NCBI GenBank assembly: GCA_022843605.1
Contig: JALHNI010000067.1
Span: forward strand, 1-35,672
Length of the DNA: 35,672 nucleotides
Origin: Bryobacter sp.
GTDB taxonomy: Bacteria > Acidobacteriota > Terriglobia > Bryobacterales > Bryobacteraceae
Direction of reading: 5' to 3'
Position numbers and translations under genes: made by a program. Below are positions 8,260 through 15,933 of the stretch, in pieces. The notes beneath the pieces are model-generated. The model saw only the letters and a list, made by a program, of their open reading frames with translations, was not told the DNA's origin and searched no databases. The stretch's first letter is position 1, and each line of letters opens with the position of its first letter.

Positions 8260-8265
8260 ATGTTA
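8260..8265 (-). promoter_or_regulatory. -10 box of the Gfo/Idh/MocA gene
   Basis: Read on the minus strand, TAACAT ends 7 bases before the ATG at 8252 and is preceded by TGA, giving an extended TGn. No Shine-Dalgarno lies between. A poorer TATCAC on the plus strand (8264-8269) overlaps it and could serve the divergent cation transporter gene. Confidence 0.4.
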
Positions 8266-8300
8266 TCACCCGGGTGTGGGTTCAGTGAAACACTGAAAGG

Positions 8301-9206
8301 GTGGACCATCCTGCTCAGCCCGGCGTGCGTTCAACGCTGATCGGCATTGGTCTCAACGTTGCTTTGGCCGCGGTGAAGCTGATTGCGGGCATTGTGGGGC
8401 ACTCCTATGCGCTGATCGCCGACGCGATCGAGTCGATGTCGGACGTGGTGTCGTCGGTGGTTCTGTTGATCGGGCTGCGCTACGCGATGCGTCCGCCGGA
8501 CGACAACCATCCTTACGGACACGGCAAGGCGGAACCGCTGGCGGCGACGGTGGTGTCGTTGGCCCTGTTCGCGGCGGCCGTGGTGATTGCGGTGGAGAGC
8601 ATCCACGAGATTCAGACGCCGCATTCGACACCGCATGCCTTCACGTTGGTGGTGTTGGCGTTGGTGGTGCTGGTGAAGGAAGGCCTGTTTCGCTACGTCT
8701 TGAAGGTGGGCAATGCGGCTGAAAGCACTTCGCTGCGGACCGATGCCTGGCATCATCGCGCGGACGCGATTACCTCGGCCATGGCGTTTGTGGGGATTTC
8801 GATTGCGCTGATCGGCGGGCCAGGCTGGGAAGCCGCGGACGACTGGGCGGCCTTGCTCGCTTCCGGCATCATCATGTTCAACGCCTACCTACTAGTGCGG
8901 CCGGCGGTGATGGAACTGACAGACTCCGTGCCCGACACGAGGCTACGGCAGGACGTCCGGAAGGTGGCGAAGGACGTTCCTGGCGTTCAGGCGCTCGAGA
9001 AGTGTTTCGTCCGAAAAATGGGCTTTGACTATTACGTCGACCTGCACGTGATTGTCGACCGGGAGATGCCGGTGTGGCAGGGACACGAGATTGCGCACCT
9101 GGTGAAGGACGCCCTGCGGGCGGCGCATCCGGAGATTGCGGATGTGCTGGTGCATATCGAGCCGACGGCTAGGACTTTCGGCGAAACCAGTCCCAAAGTC
9201 CTTTGA
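8301..9206 (+). CDS. Cation diffusion facilitator (CDF) metal efflux protein
   Basis: This is a proton-coupled divalent metal exporter (Zn2+, Fe2+, Co2+ or Cd2+) of the inner membrane. The TM2 acidic motif is ALIADAIESMSD, the loop after it has the usual HPYGHGKAEPLAA, and the TM5 metal site is DAWHHRADAITS (HxxxD type). Six hydrophobic segments span about residues 10-205. The C-terminal 95 residues form the cytoplasmic dimerisation domain (FDYYVDLHVIVDREMPVWQGH, trimmed here by sense rather than exact limits). The start is GTG 8301, immediately after GAAAGG, a spacing too short for a normal Shine-Dalgarno; GTG 8325 is an alternative. A second metal exporter, the P1B ATPase at 12257, lies nearby but in a different transcription unit. 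Confidence 0.9.
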   Translation: MDHPAQPGVRSTLIGIGLNVALAAVKLIAGIVGHSYALIADAIESMSDVVSSVVLLIGLRYAMRPPDDNHPYGHGKAEPLAATVVSLALFAAAVVIAVESIHEIQTPHSTPHAFTLVVLALVVLVKEGLFRYVLKVGNAAESTSLRTDAWHHRADAITSAMAFVGISIALIGGPGWEAADDWAALLASGIIMFNAYLLVRPAVMELTDSVPDTRLRQDVRKVAKDVPGVQALEKCFVRKMGFDYYVDLHVIVDREMPVWQGHEIAHLVKDALRAAHPEIADVLVHIEPTARTFGETSPKVL

Positions 9207-9221
9207 CGGCCAGACCGGCCG
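9207..9221. terminator. Possible hairpin between the CDF gene and uvrC
   Basis: CGGCC (9207-9211) and GGCCG (9217-9221) form a short GC stem directly after the CDF stop, with a 5-base loop. A second, AT-flanked imperfect repeat, GGCCA-CA-TGGTC, follows at 9248-9259. Neither has a clear T-run. The 52-base spacer separates convergent genes, so some terminator is expected here. Confidence 0.25.
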
Positions 9222-9258
9222 CCATCCAACAACTGGGTCAATTAAATGGCCACATGGT

Positions 9259-11088
9259 CTAATTATCCAGGATGGCGAAGGCTGGTTCCGGGACGTAAAA
9301 AGCGCGGATTCTTTTGGCGGCAGCCAAACCGACGACGGCGGCAAGTTGCTCTTCGGTGGCGAGCTTCACTTTTTCGAGACTGCCGAGCGTCTTGAGCAGC
9401 TTTTGGATAGAGCGTTCGCCGACGCCAGGGATCTGCTCGAGTTCGGAAGTCAGGGTGCGGGCGTTGCGGCGGGTGCGGTGGAAGGTGACGGCGAAACGAT
9501 GAGCTTCGTCGCGCACCATTTGGACCAGGTGCAACACCGGATTGAAGCGTTCCAGGGCGACGGGCTCGTCTTCCTGGCCGTAAACGTAAATCAATTCTTC
9601 TTTCTTGGCGATGGAGGCGAGAGGCTGATTGATGATGCCGATGGCTTCCAGCGCGGCAGCGGCAGCGTGAAGTTGACCGATGCCGCCATCGATCAGGATG
9701 AGGCCCGGCATCGGCTGGTTCTCTTCCTTGAGGCGTGAGTAACGGCGGGTGACGACCTCGGCCATGGAAGCAAAGTCATCGTTGCCGGCCACCGTTTTGA
9801 TGATGAATTTGCGGTAGTCCGCCTTCTTCATCTTGCCGTCTTCCCAGACGACCAGGCTGGCCACCTGATCGGTGCCCTGGATGTGCGAGATGTCGAAGCA
9901 CTCGATCCGGCTGGGCGGTTCGGGCAGATTCAGTTCATCGGCGAGGGCCGCGCTGATGACCTTGGCGGTGGGCTTCATCACGCGGAAGCGCTGGTCGAAG
10001 CTGCTTTTGGCGTTGGTTTCGGCCAGGGCCAGCATGGCCTTCTTCTGTCCGCGCTGCGGCGTGAGAATCTCCACTTTGCGGCCGCGCTGCTCGGTGAGGA
10101 TCTCTTCGAGGACCTCGCGATCGTCGAAATCGACGGGCACGTGGATCAGGCCAGGGACGTAGCGCTGGTCCATGTAGAGCTGCATGAGGAAGGCGGAGAA
10201 GAATTCGGAAGGGTCGAACTCGGCCTGATCTTCCCAGAAGAACTCGCGGCGATCGACGATGCGGCCGCGACGCAGGTGGAAGAGATTGGCCGCGAGGAGG
10301 GGCGGCTCGGCGTAAAAGGCAAGAATGTCGGTGTCGTCGCCCTCGGCAGCGGCCATCTTTTGGCGCTGTTCCATCTCGTCGACGGTGGTGATGAGATTGC
10401 GGAAAGCGGCGGCCTCTTCGAAGCGGAGGTCTTCGGCTGCGGCCTGCATTCGGGCGGCGAGGTCGTCGGTGAGGTCGCGGAGGCGGCCTTCCAGAAACAG
10501 TTTGACGTTGTGGGTGGCTTCGGCGTAGCGTTCGTCGGTAACGAGACCGCTCACGCAGGGGCCCAGGCAGCGATGAATGTGATATTGCAGGCAGGGGTGA
10601 GTGTGGGTGCGCGTGAAATCCACTTTGCACGAAGGCACCAGAAAGTGGCGGTGAATGAAGTTGACCAGGCGATAGGCGAGGTTGCCGGGGAAGTAGGGTC
10701 CGTAGTAGGTGCCCCCTTTGCGCAAACGGCGAGTGACAAAAACACGCGGGTACTTTTCGTTAGTGAGCTTGATGTAGGGGTAGGTTTTGTCGTCACGCAG
10801 AAGGATATTAAAGCGGGGCTTCCACTGCTTGATCAGGTTATTCTCGAGCGCGAGAGCTTCCTTCTCATTGTCGACAATGATGATCTCAATGTCCTTGGCG
10901 ACTTCGATCAGGGTGCCGGTTTTGGGATGGGCAAGACTATCTTCGTTGAAGTAGCTGCGGACACGGCTTCGCAGGTTCTTCGCCTTTCCGACGTACAGAA
11001 CCTGGCCGGCCTGATCTTTGTAGAGGTAGACGCCGGGGGATGTCGGAAGCTGGGTGACCTTCTCGCGCAGCGTCATCGCTTCTTTCAT
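9259..11088 (-). CDS. uvrC: UvrABC excinuclease subunit C
   Basis: UvrC makes both incisions around a DNA lesion in nucleotide excision repair, together with UvrA and UvrB. The N-terminal GIY-YIG nuclease domain is seen at about residues 14-40 (SPGVYLYKDQAGQVLYVGKA, then NLRSRVRSYF). A UVR motif for UvrB binding is near 205-235 (AAEDLRFEEAAAFRNLI). The C-terminal RNase H-like half has IECFDISHIQGTDQVASLVV and ILIDGGIGQLHAA, with acidic catalytic residues, and the end carries tandem helix-hairpin-helix motifs (IPGVGERSIQKLLKTLGS). The 609-residue length is normal. The start at 11088 has no Shine-Dalgarno; an in-frame ATG at 11076 is a possible alternative. TATAAG lies 8 bases upstream of 11088, overlapping the promoter of the divergent gene. 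Confidence 0.96.
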   Translation of the reverse strand: MKEAMTLREKVTQLPTSPGVYLYKDQAGQVLYVGKAKNLRSRVRSYFNEDSLAHPKTGTLIEVAKDIEIIIVDNEKEALALENNLIKQWKPRFNILLRDDKTYPYIKLTNEKYPRVFVTRRLRKGGTYYGPYFPGNLAYRLVNFIHRHFLVPSCKVDFTRTHTHPCLQYHIHRCLGPCVSGLVTDERYAEATHNVKLFLEGRLRDLTDDLAARMQAAAEDLRFEEAAAFRNLITTVDEMEQRQKMAAAEGDDTDILAFYAEPPLLAANLFHLRRGRIVDRREFFWEDQAEFDPSEFFSAFLMQLYMDQRYVPGLIHVPVDFDDREVLEEILTEQRGRKVEILTPQRGQKKAMLALAETNAKSSFDQRFRVMKPTAKVISAALADELNLPEPPSRIECFDISHIQGTDQVASLVVWEDGKMKKADYRKFIIKTVAGNDDFASMAEVVTRRYSRLKEENQPMPGLILIDGGIGQLHAAAAALEAIGIINQPLASIAKKEELIYVYGQEDEPVALERFNPVLHLVQMVRDEAHRFAVTFHRTRRNARTLTSELEQIPGVGERSIQKLLKTLGSLEKVKLATEEQLAAVVGLAAAKRIRAFYVPEPAFAILDN

Positions 11089-11096
11089 TCTAAGGC

Positions 11097-11104
11097 CTTA
11101 TAAT
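11097..11104. promoter_or_regulatory. Overlapping divergent -10 boxes, uvrC / TPR gene
   Basis: On the plus strand TATAAT (11099-11104) ends 6 bases before the GTG at 11111. On the minus strand TATAAG (11102-11097) ends 8 bases before the uvrC ATG at 11088. The two share the palindrome TTATAA (11098-11103), so one site could fire in both directions and give a leaderless or near-leaderless mRNA each way. Neither gene has a Shine-Dalgarno sequence. Confidence 0.5.
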
Positions 11105-11110
11105 GCAGGT

Positions 11111-11485
11111 GTGATCCGGCTTTGGCTATTCACGATGCTGCTGACTGGTCTGGCGTTCGCGCAGGAGCAGCCGCAGCAACAGTTGCCGCCCGAAGAAGAC
11201 GAAACGCTCAAAGCGCCGCGCGAGTATGAGTTCAACCCGCTGCAGGCCAAGACTGAGCTGCGCATCGGGAGCTTCTACTACAAGAAGGGCAGCATGCGGG
11301 CCGCGGCGTTGCGCTTCGAAGAAGCGACGAAGTGGGATCCAACGAACCCCGAAGGTTTCCTGAGATTGGGCGAGGCGCGCGAGCGCATGGGGGACAAGAA
11401 AGCGGCAAGAATCGCTTTCGCGAAGTACCTCGAGTTGGCGCCCGAAGCCAAGGATGCCGCGACGGTTCGCAAGAAACTGAAATGA
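11111..11485 (+). CDS. Small exported TPR-like protein
   Basis: This 124-residue protein begins with a signal peptide (VIRLWLFTMLLTGLAFAQ, read from GTG) followed by a glutamine- and glutamate-rich linker. The rest is tetratricopeptide-like: LRIGSFYYKKGSMRAAALRF, then EEATKWDPTNPEGFLRLGEA and RIAFAKYLELAPEAKDA show the A-x-x-x-Y/F-x-x-A-L pattern of about two repeats. It probably acts as a periplasmic interaction module; the partner is unknown. The GTG at 11111 is chosen over an ATG at 11054, because that longer start would put 19 residues before the signal peptide and would lie inside uvrC, and because TATAAT ends 6 bases before the GTG. It overlaps truA by ATGA. Confidence 0.8.
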   Translation: MIRLWLFTMLLTGLAFAQEQPQQQLPPEEDETLKAPREYEFNPLQAKTELRIGSFYYKKGSMRAAALRFEEATKWDPTNPEGFLRLGEARERMGDKKAARIAFAKYLELAPEAKDAATVRKKLK

Positions 11486-12237
11486 AAAATTGGAAGTTGA
11501 CGCTGGAGTACGACGGTACAAAGTTCTCCGGCTGGCAGGAGCAGCCCAATGCCCGCACGATTCAAGGCGTGCTGCGCCGGGCGGCAGAAGAGTACCTGGG
11601 TGTGGCCGTGGAGATTCAGGGTGCGGGGCGCACGGACGCGGGCGTCCATGCGCTGGCACAGGTGGCGCACATCAAGGTGCGGTCGACTCCGCGCTGCCAC
11701 GCTGAAGAGTTCCGGCGCGAATTGAATGACCGGCTGCCGGCGGACGTGAGCGTACTCACGCTGGCCGAGGCGCCGGCGAAGTTCCATGCCCGTCACGAAG
11801 CCGTGGGCCGGGTGTATCAGTATCAGATTTCGACGCGCAAGACGGCGTTCGCCAAACGCCAGGTCTGGTGGGTGAAGCCGCGCCTGGACGTGGAGGCGAT
11901 GGCCACGGCGGCCGAGTGCCTGGCTGGGCGGCATGACTTTGTGCAGTTCCGGCAGTTGGATCCACTGCGGCCGGACGAGTCGACAATTGTGGTGGTCGAT
12001 TCGGCGGCGATCGCCACTGACGGGCATTTGGTGCTGTTCCGCATTGAGGCTTCGCACTTCTTGTGGAAGATGGTGCGGCGCGTGGTGGGCATGCTGGTAA
12101 AAGTGGGGCTGCGCGAGATCACGCCGGAAGATTTCCGGTCGCTGGTGGAGAACAAGCCCAAGCGCAAGATGGAAGTGGCCGCCTGCACGGCGCCGGCCTC
12201 AGGACTCTTCCTGGCCGAAGTGAAGTACCGCAGCTAG
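11482..12237 (+). CDS. truA: tRNA pseudouridine(38-40) synthase TruA
   Basis: TruA converts uridines 38-40 of the tRNA anticodon stem-loop to pseudouridine. The start MKNWKLTLEYDGTKFSGWQ is typical of the family, and the catalytic aspartate is D52 in GAGRTDAGVHALAQ. Further family blocks are YQYQISTRK-like at about 113-121 and FLWKMVRRVVGMLVKVG near 194-210, the RNA-binding FLxxMVRxxVG motif. At 251 residues it is full length. The ATG overlaps the stop of the upstream TPR gene (ATGA), so translation is coupled. It is followed after 19 bases by a metal-transporting ATPase with its own Shine-Dalgarno sequence. Confidence 0.95.
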   Translation: MKNWKLTLEYDGTKFSGWQEQPNARTIQGVLRRAAEEYLGVAVEIQGAGRTDAGVHALAQVAHIKVRSTPRCHAEEFRRELNDRLPADVSVLTLAEAPAKFHARHEAVGRVYQYQISTRKTAFAKRQVWWVKPRLDVEAMATAAECLAGRHDFVQFRQLDPLRPDESTIVVVDSAAIATDGHLVLFRIEASHFLWKMVRRVVGMLVKVGLREITPEDFRSLVENKPKRKMEVAACTAPASGLFLAEVKYRS

Positions 12238-12256
12238 ACCAGGGAGGGCACTTCGC

Positions 12257-14440
12257 ATGTCGCGTGACGGAAAGGCACTGATTCTTCAGATTCAGGGTCT
12301 GGATTGCGCCGAGGAAGTGGCGATTCTCCGCCGGGAGATCGGTCCGCTGGTGGGCGGCGAAGCGAACCTGTCGTTCGACGTCCTGAAGGGCCAGATGACG
12401 GTGCTGCCAACGGCCGCACCGGTCTCACTCGAACCCCTGGTTCAAGCGATTCGCAAGACCGGCATGAACGCGGCTCCCGTTCGAAACGCGCGGGCCACCC
12501 GTCCGGAGGCAGAAGCCTGGTGGACCCGGCACGGCCGGCTGCTGCTGACCGGAGCGAGTGCCACGCTGACGGCGTTTGGATTTCTTTGGCATGGCATCGC
12601 CGCAGGGAGTTGGCTGGAGGCGTTAGGATCCGAGGGCGCGGGCCTAGCGCCGGCGGTACCGCTGATGGCGCGGGCAATCTACGCCATTGCCGTAGTCACG
12701 GGCATGTCGCTGGTGCTGCCGAAAGCCTGGTTTTCGCTGAAGCGGTTGCGGCCGGACATGAACCTGCTCATGACGTTGGCGGTATGCGGGGCGATGGCGC
12801 TGGGCGAGTGGTTTGAAGCGGCCAGCGTGGCCGCGCTGTTCGCGCTCTCGCTCACGCTGGAAGCGTGGAGTGTGGGCCGGGCCCGCCGCGCGATCGAGAA
12901 ACTGCTGGACTTGGCGCTCCCCGTGGTGAGGGTGCTCGATGCCCAGGGAGGCATTCAGGAAGTGGAGCCGGAAAGCGTCGAAGTCGGGACGTTGTTCCAG
13001 ATCCGGCCCGGTGAGCGAATTGCCCTCGATGGCGAAGTGGTGCGTGGCATCAGCGACGTGAATCAGGCGCCGATCACCGGGGAAAGCGTCGCCGTCACCA
13101 AGGAGCCTGGCTCAATCGTGTTCGCTGGAACGGTGAACGGTGGCGGCTCGCTGGAGGTGCGCTCAACGAAAGCGAGTGCCGACACCACGCTGGCCAACAT
13201 CATTCACTTGGTGGGGCAGGCGCAGCAAAATCGGGCTCCGTCAGAGCGTTGGGTGGATCGGTTTGCCGAACGGTACACGCCGGCCGTGCTCGCAATCGCA
13301 TTGGCCGTACTGCTATTTCCGACGGTGGTGCTGGGCCAGCCATTCACACCGTGGCTTTACCAGTCCCTGGTGCTGCTGGTGATCGCCTGCCCATGCGCGC
13401 TGGTGATCTCGACGCCCGTGAGTGTCGTAGCCGCATTGGCCGCCGCCGCGCGAAATGGCGTACTGGTGAAAGGCGGCGCCCACATGGAGACGCCGGCCCG
13501 GCTAAGAGCCATCGCGCTGGACAAAACCGGGACGCTCACTGAGGGAAAACCAGCAGTGGTGCAAGTGGTGGCGTTGAGCGGCCATACGGAAGAAGAACTG
13601 CTGGAAAGGGCTGCGGCGATGGAGGCCCACAGCGACCATCCGCTGGCCCGCGCGGTGATGGAGTATTGCGCTCAACGCTCCGTTGCGCCGCTGCCCGCCG
13701 AGGGCTTCGTCATGATTCCCGGAAAGGGCGCTTTTGCCAAATGGAACGGCAAGGAGTTCTGGCTCGGCTCGCATCGATATTTGGAAGAACGCGGGCAGGA
13801 AACACCGGCGGTCCACGAACAGTTGGAGGCGCTTTCGCGCGACGGCCACACGGTGGTGGTGATCGGCAACAGTGACCATGTGTGCGGCTTTCTGGCACTG
13901 GCGGACCGGATCCGCCCGGAGTCCAAGGCGACCGTTGCGAGCCTGCGGGAAGCTGGCGTGGAACATATCGTCATGCTGTCTGGGGATAATCAGGGTACGG
14001 CGGAAGCGATCGGACGCGAAGCCGGAGTCGACGAAGTGCGGGCGGACCTGCTACCCGCCGACAAGCTGACGGCGATCGCGGACCTGGTATCGCGTTACGG
14101 CACGGTGGCCATGGTGGGCGACGGCATCAACGACGCTCCAGCGCTGAGCCTGGCCACAATCGGCATCGCCATGGGCGCCGCCGGCAGCGACACTGCGATG
14201 GAAGCGGCCGATGTGGCGCTAATGTCCGACGACCTCTCCAAGCTGCCTTGGCTGATTCGGCACTCACGGCGCATGTTGGGCATCATCCGCGCGAACATTA
14301 TCCTGTCGCTTGGCGTGAAGGGATTGTTCGTGCTGCTGACCATATGGGGTCATGCCTCGCTTTGGACGGCGATCGCCGCCGATATGGGCGTCTCTCTCCT
14401 GGTGATCTTCAACGCGCTCCGGCTCTTGCGGATCCGGTGA
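12257..14440 (+). CDS. P1B-type heavy-metal ATPase, Zn/Cd/Co export type
   Basis: This is an ATP-driven metal efflux pump of the inner membrane. An N-terminal HMA-like domain (about residues 8-75) carries GLDCAEEVA, with one Cys (C16) in place of the usual CxxC. The phosphatase motif is APITGES (about 271-277), the transmembrane metal site is CPC at 378-380, and the phosphorylated Asp is D422 in DKTGTLTEGK. SDHPLARAVMEY is the P1B histidine-proline motif, and MVGDGINDAPAL is the hinge. The last membrane helix has AADMGVSLLVIFNALRLL, with the Asp seen in ZntA-type pumps. Together these favour Zn2+/Cd2+ over Cu+. An AGGGAGG sequence lies about 9 bases before the ATG. No metalloregulator gene lies next to it. 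Confidence 0.92.
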   Translation: MSRDGKALILQIQGLDCAEEVAILRREIGPLVGGEANLSFDVLKGQMTVLPTAAPVSLEPLVQAIRKTGMNAAPVRNARATRPEAEAWWTRHGRLLLTGASATLTAFGFLWHGIAAGSWLEALGSEGAGLAPAVPLMARAIYAIAVVTGMSLVLPKAWFSLKRLRPDMNLLMTLAVCGAMALGEWFEAASVAALFALSLTLEAWSVGRARRAIEKLLDLALPVVRVLDAQGGIQEVEPESVEVGTLFQIRPGERIALDGEVVRGISDVNQAPITGESVAVTKEPGSIVFAGTVNGGGSLEVRSTKASADTTLANIIHLVGQAQQNRAPSERWVDRFAERYTPAVLAIALAVLLFPTVVLGQPFTPWLYQSLVLLVIACPCALVISTPVSVVAALAAAARNGVLVKGGAHMETPARLRAIALDKTGTLTEGKPAVVQVVALSGHTEEELLERAAAMEAHSDHPLARAVMEYCAQRSVAPLPAEGFVMIPGKGAFAKWNGKEFWLGSHRYLEERGQETPAVHEQLEALSRDGHTVVVIGNSDHVCGFLALADRIRPESKATVASLREAGVEHIVMLSGDNQGTAEAIGREAGVDEVRADLLPADKLTAIADLVSRYGTVAMVGDGINDAPALSLATIGIAMGAAGSDTAMEAADVALMSDDLSKLPWLIRHSRRMLGIIRANIILSLGVKGLFVLLTIWGHASLWTAIAADMGVSLLVIFNALRLLRIR

Positions 14441-14442
14441 CC

Positions 14443-14679
14443 TTAGGCCAGGAGATTGAGCGTTTGGCCGGTGATCTCGTCACCGGTTTTGAGCGCGGCG
14501 AGTAACGCGGCGTTGTCGTTTTGGGCGAGCGACAGGCCGATGATTTCAGCGCTGAGGTCGACCGTGTCGGGCTGCTGGGCGTTTGGCGGCTGGGAGATTT
14601 TTGACAGGCGTTCGGCAGAGTCCTGAACCCGGGCCTGGACCTGCCCAAGTCCACTGAGGGCGATGGCGGCAATGCTCAT
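14443..14679 (-). CDS. Small flagellar rod/hook-like protein
   Basis: This 78-residue protein resembles a miniature flagellar rod protein of the FlgB/FlgC/FlgG type. It starts MSIAAIALSGLGQVQARV, like the SsxALxGLxxxQ start of rod proteins, and ends in a helix with DLSAEIIGLSLAQNDNAALL and KTGDEITGQTLNLLA, like the C-terminal region of FlgC. The central folded part of real rod proteins is missing. No other flagellar gene is in the window, so it is an orphan here. The ATG at 14679 fits the rod-like start; a longer start at 14703 would add 8 residues. TAAGCT ends 8 bases upstream and no Shine-Dalgarno is seen. Its stop lies 2 bases from the convergent ATPase stop. Confidence 0.6.
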   Translation of the reverse strand: MSIAAIALSGLGQVQARVQDSAERLSKISQPPNAQQPDTVDLSAEIIGLSLAQNDNAALLAALKTGDEITGQTLNLLA

Positions 14680-14687
14680 GATGCTGA

Positions 14688-14693
14688 AGCTTA
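14688..14693 (-). promoter_or_regulatory. Possible -10 box of the flagellar-rod-like small gene
   Basis: Minus-strand TAAGCT ends 8 bases before the ATG at 14679. The spacer has no Shine-Dalgarno sequence. The short gap to the methyltransferase gene (35 bases) means the small gene could also be read from that gene's transcript. Confidence 0.3.
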
Positions 14694-14714
14694 TCGGTAC
14701 CACCGTGGAAAGTC

Positions 14715-15884
14715 TTAGGCGATGACTTCCAGCACCGCGCCTTTCAGGTAAAGCGTTTCAGGTACCGTGAGCAGCACCGGATGGTCAGCGGCCTGGCTGC
14801 GGCGTTCCAGGATGCGCAGCGTCTTGCCCGCGTCGATGGCGGCTTCGGCGATGACGCCCAACAGGTCGGCTTCCGATACATGGTGCGAGCAGGAGTAGGT
14901 CATCAGAATGCCGCCGGGTTGAAGCATTTTGAGCGCCCGAAGATTGATGTCTTTGTAGCCGCGCAGCGCCTTGTCGACGGTGGCGCGCGACTTGGCGAAG
15001 GCCGGCGGATCGAGCACGATGGTGTCGAAGTGTCGGCGGGCAGAGCCATAGTCGCTCAGCAAGGCGAAGACGTCGGCCTCGCGAAAACTCGCGTTCTCGA
15101 TTTGATTGCGGGCCGCATTGGCGCGCGCGGCATCGAGCGCCACGGGCGAGGCATCGACCGCTTCGACGGACTCCGCCGCGGACGCCATGTGCACGGCGAA
15201 GCCGCCCGTAGAACAAAAACAATCGAGGACGCGGCCACGGGCGTGACGCCGGGCGGCGAGGTAGTTCTCGCGCTGATCGAGAAACACGCCGGTCTTCTGG
15301 CCGCCCAGGACGTCGGCCGTGAGCGAGAGGCCGTTCATGGTGACCGTGATCGGCCCGTTCAGTTCGCCATGGAGGACGCCCTTTTCGAGAGCCAGCCCTT
15401 CAAGCTTGCGGACCGGAACGTCATTGCGCTCGACAATGGCCGCGGGATGGAAGATCTCTTGCAGAAGGTCGACGATCTGAGGCTTCGCGCGGTCCATTCC
15501 CTGATCGAGCGTCTGAATCACCAGCACGTCGCCATAACGATCAATGATGAGGGCGGGAAGCTGGTCCGCTTCCGCGTGGACAAGGCGGTAAGAATTCGTG
15601 TCCCGCACCACACGCTCACGGAACTGGGCGGCCGCTTCCAGACGGGTGCGCAACAAGGCGACCTCGGTGAGGTGCGTGTCGCGGCTCAACATGCGGAGGC
15701 TGATCTGCGAGGTGGAGGAGTAGTGCGCGTTGCCGAAGATGCGGCCCCGGCCATCGGCGACGCTGACGAAGGCGCCTGGTTGGGCGGTACCGCGCGCCTC
15801 CAGGTCGCTCATGAAGATCCAGGGATGGCCGCTCTCAACACGGGAGACGGCCTTGCGGTTCACTTTGACGATCGGGTTAGACAA
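14715..15884 (-). CDS. rlmI: Class I SAM-dependent rRNA (cytosine-C5) methyltransferase, RlmI type
   Basis: This enzyme most likely methylates C5 of a 23S rRNA cytosine, as RlmI does at C1962 in E. coli. An N-terminal PUA-like RNA-binding domain covers about residues 1-75 (VNRKAVSRVESGHPWIF). The SAM-binding motif I is VLDCFCSTGGFAVHMA, motif IV is TIVLDPPAFAKSR, and the catalytic-region cysteine motif is YSCSHHVS. The 389-residue length fits the family. The start is TTG at 15884 (MSNPIVKVNRK when read as Met); GGAG lies only 2 bases upstream of it, too close for normal use, while TAACCT ends exactly 6 bases upstream, so the mRNA may be leaderless. Confidence 0.9.
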   Translation of the reverse strand: MSNPIVKVNRKAVSRVESGHPWIFMSDLEARGTAQPGAFVSVADGRGRIFGNAHYSSTSQISLRMLSRDTHLTEVALLRTRLEAAAQFRERVVRDTNSYRLVHAEADQLPALIIDRYGDVLVIQTLDQGMDRAKPQIVDLLQEIFHPAAIVERNDVPVRKLEGLALEKGVLHGELNGPITVTMNGLSLTADVLGGQKTGVFLDQRENYLAARRHARGRVLDCFCSTGGFAVHMASAAESVEAVDASPVALDAARANAARNQIENASFREADVFALLSDYGSARRHFDTIVLDPPAFAKSRATVDKALRGYKDINLRALKMLQPGGILMTYSCSHHVSEADLLGVIAEAAIDAGKTLRILERRSQAADHPVLLTVPETLYLKGAVLEVIA

Positions 15885-15890
15885 GACTCC

Positions 15891-15896
15891 AGGTTA
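15891..15896 (-). promoter_or_regulatory. -10 box of a probable leaderless rlmI promoter
   Basis: Minus-strand TAACCT ends 6 bases before the TTG at 15884. If used, transcription would begin at the start codon. Confidence 0.35.
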
Positions 15897-15933
15897 CCTA
15901 TTGCCGAGGCAAAAGCCTAGCTGCCGGCGGAGG

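Noticed and set aside
9883..11103. Long plus-strand open frame of 406 codons opposite uvrC
   Set aside because: It is the mirror of the uvrC gene; its glycine/valine/glutamate-rich product has no family motif, while uvrC on the other strand is unambiguous. Long antisense frames are expected in GC-rich coding DNA.
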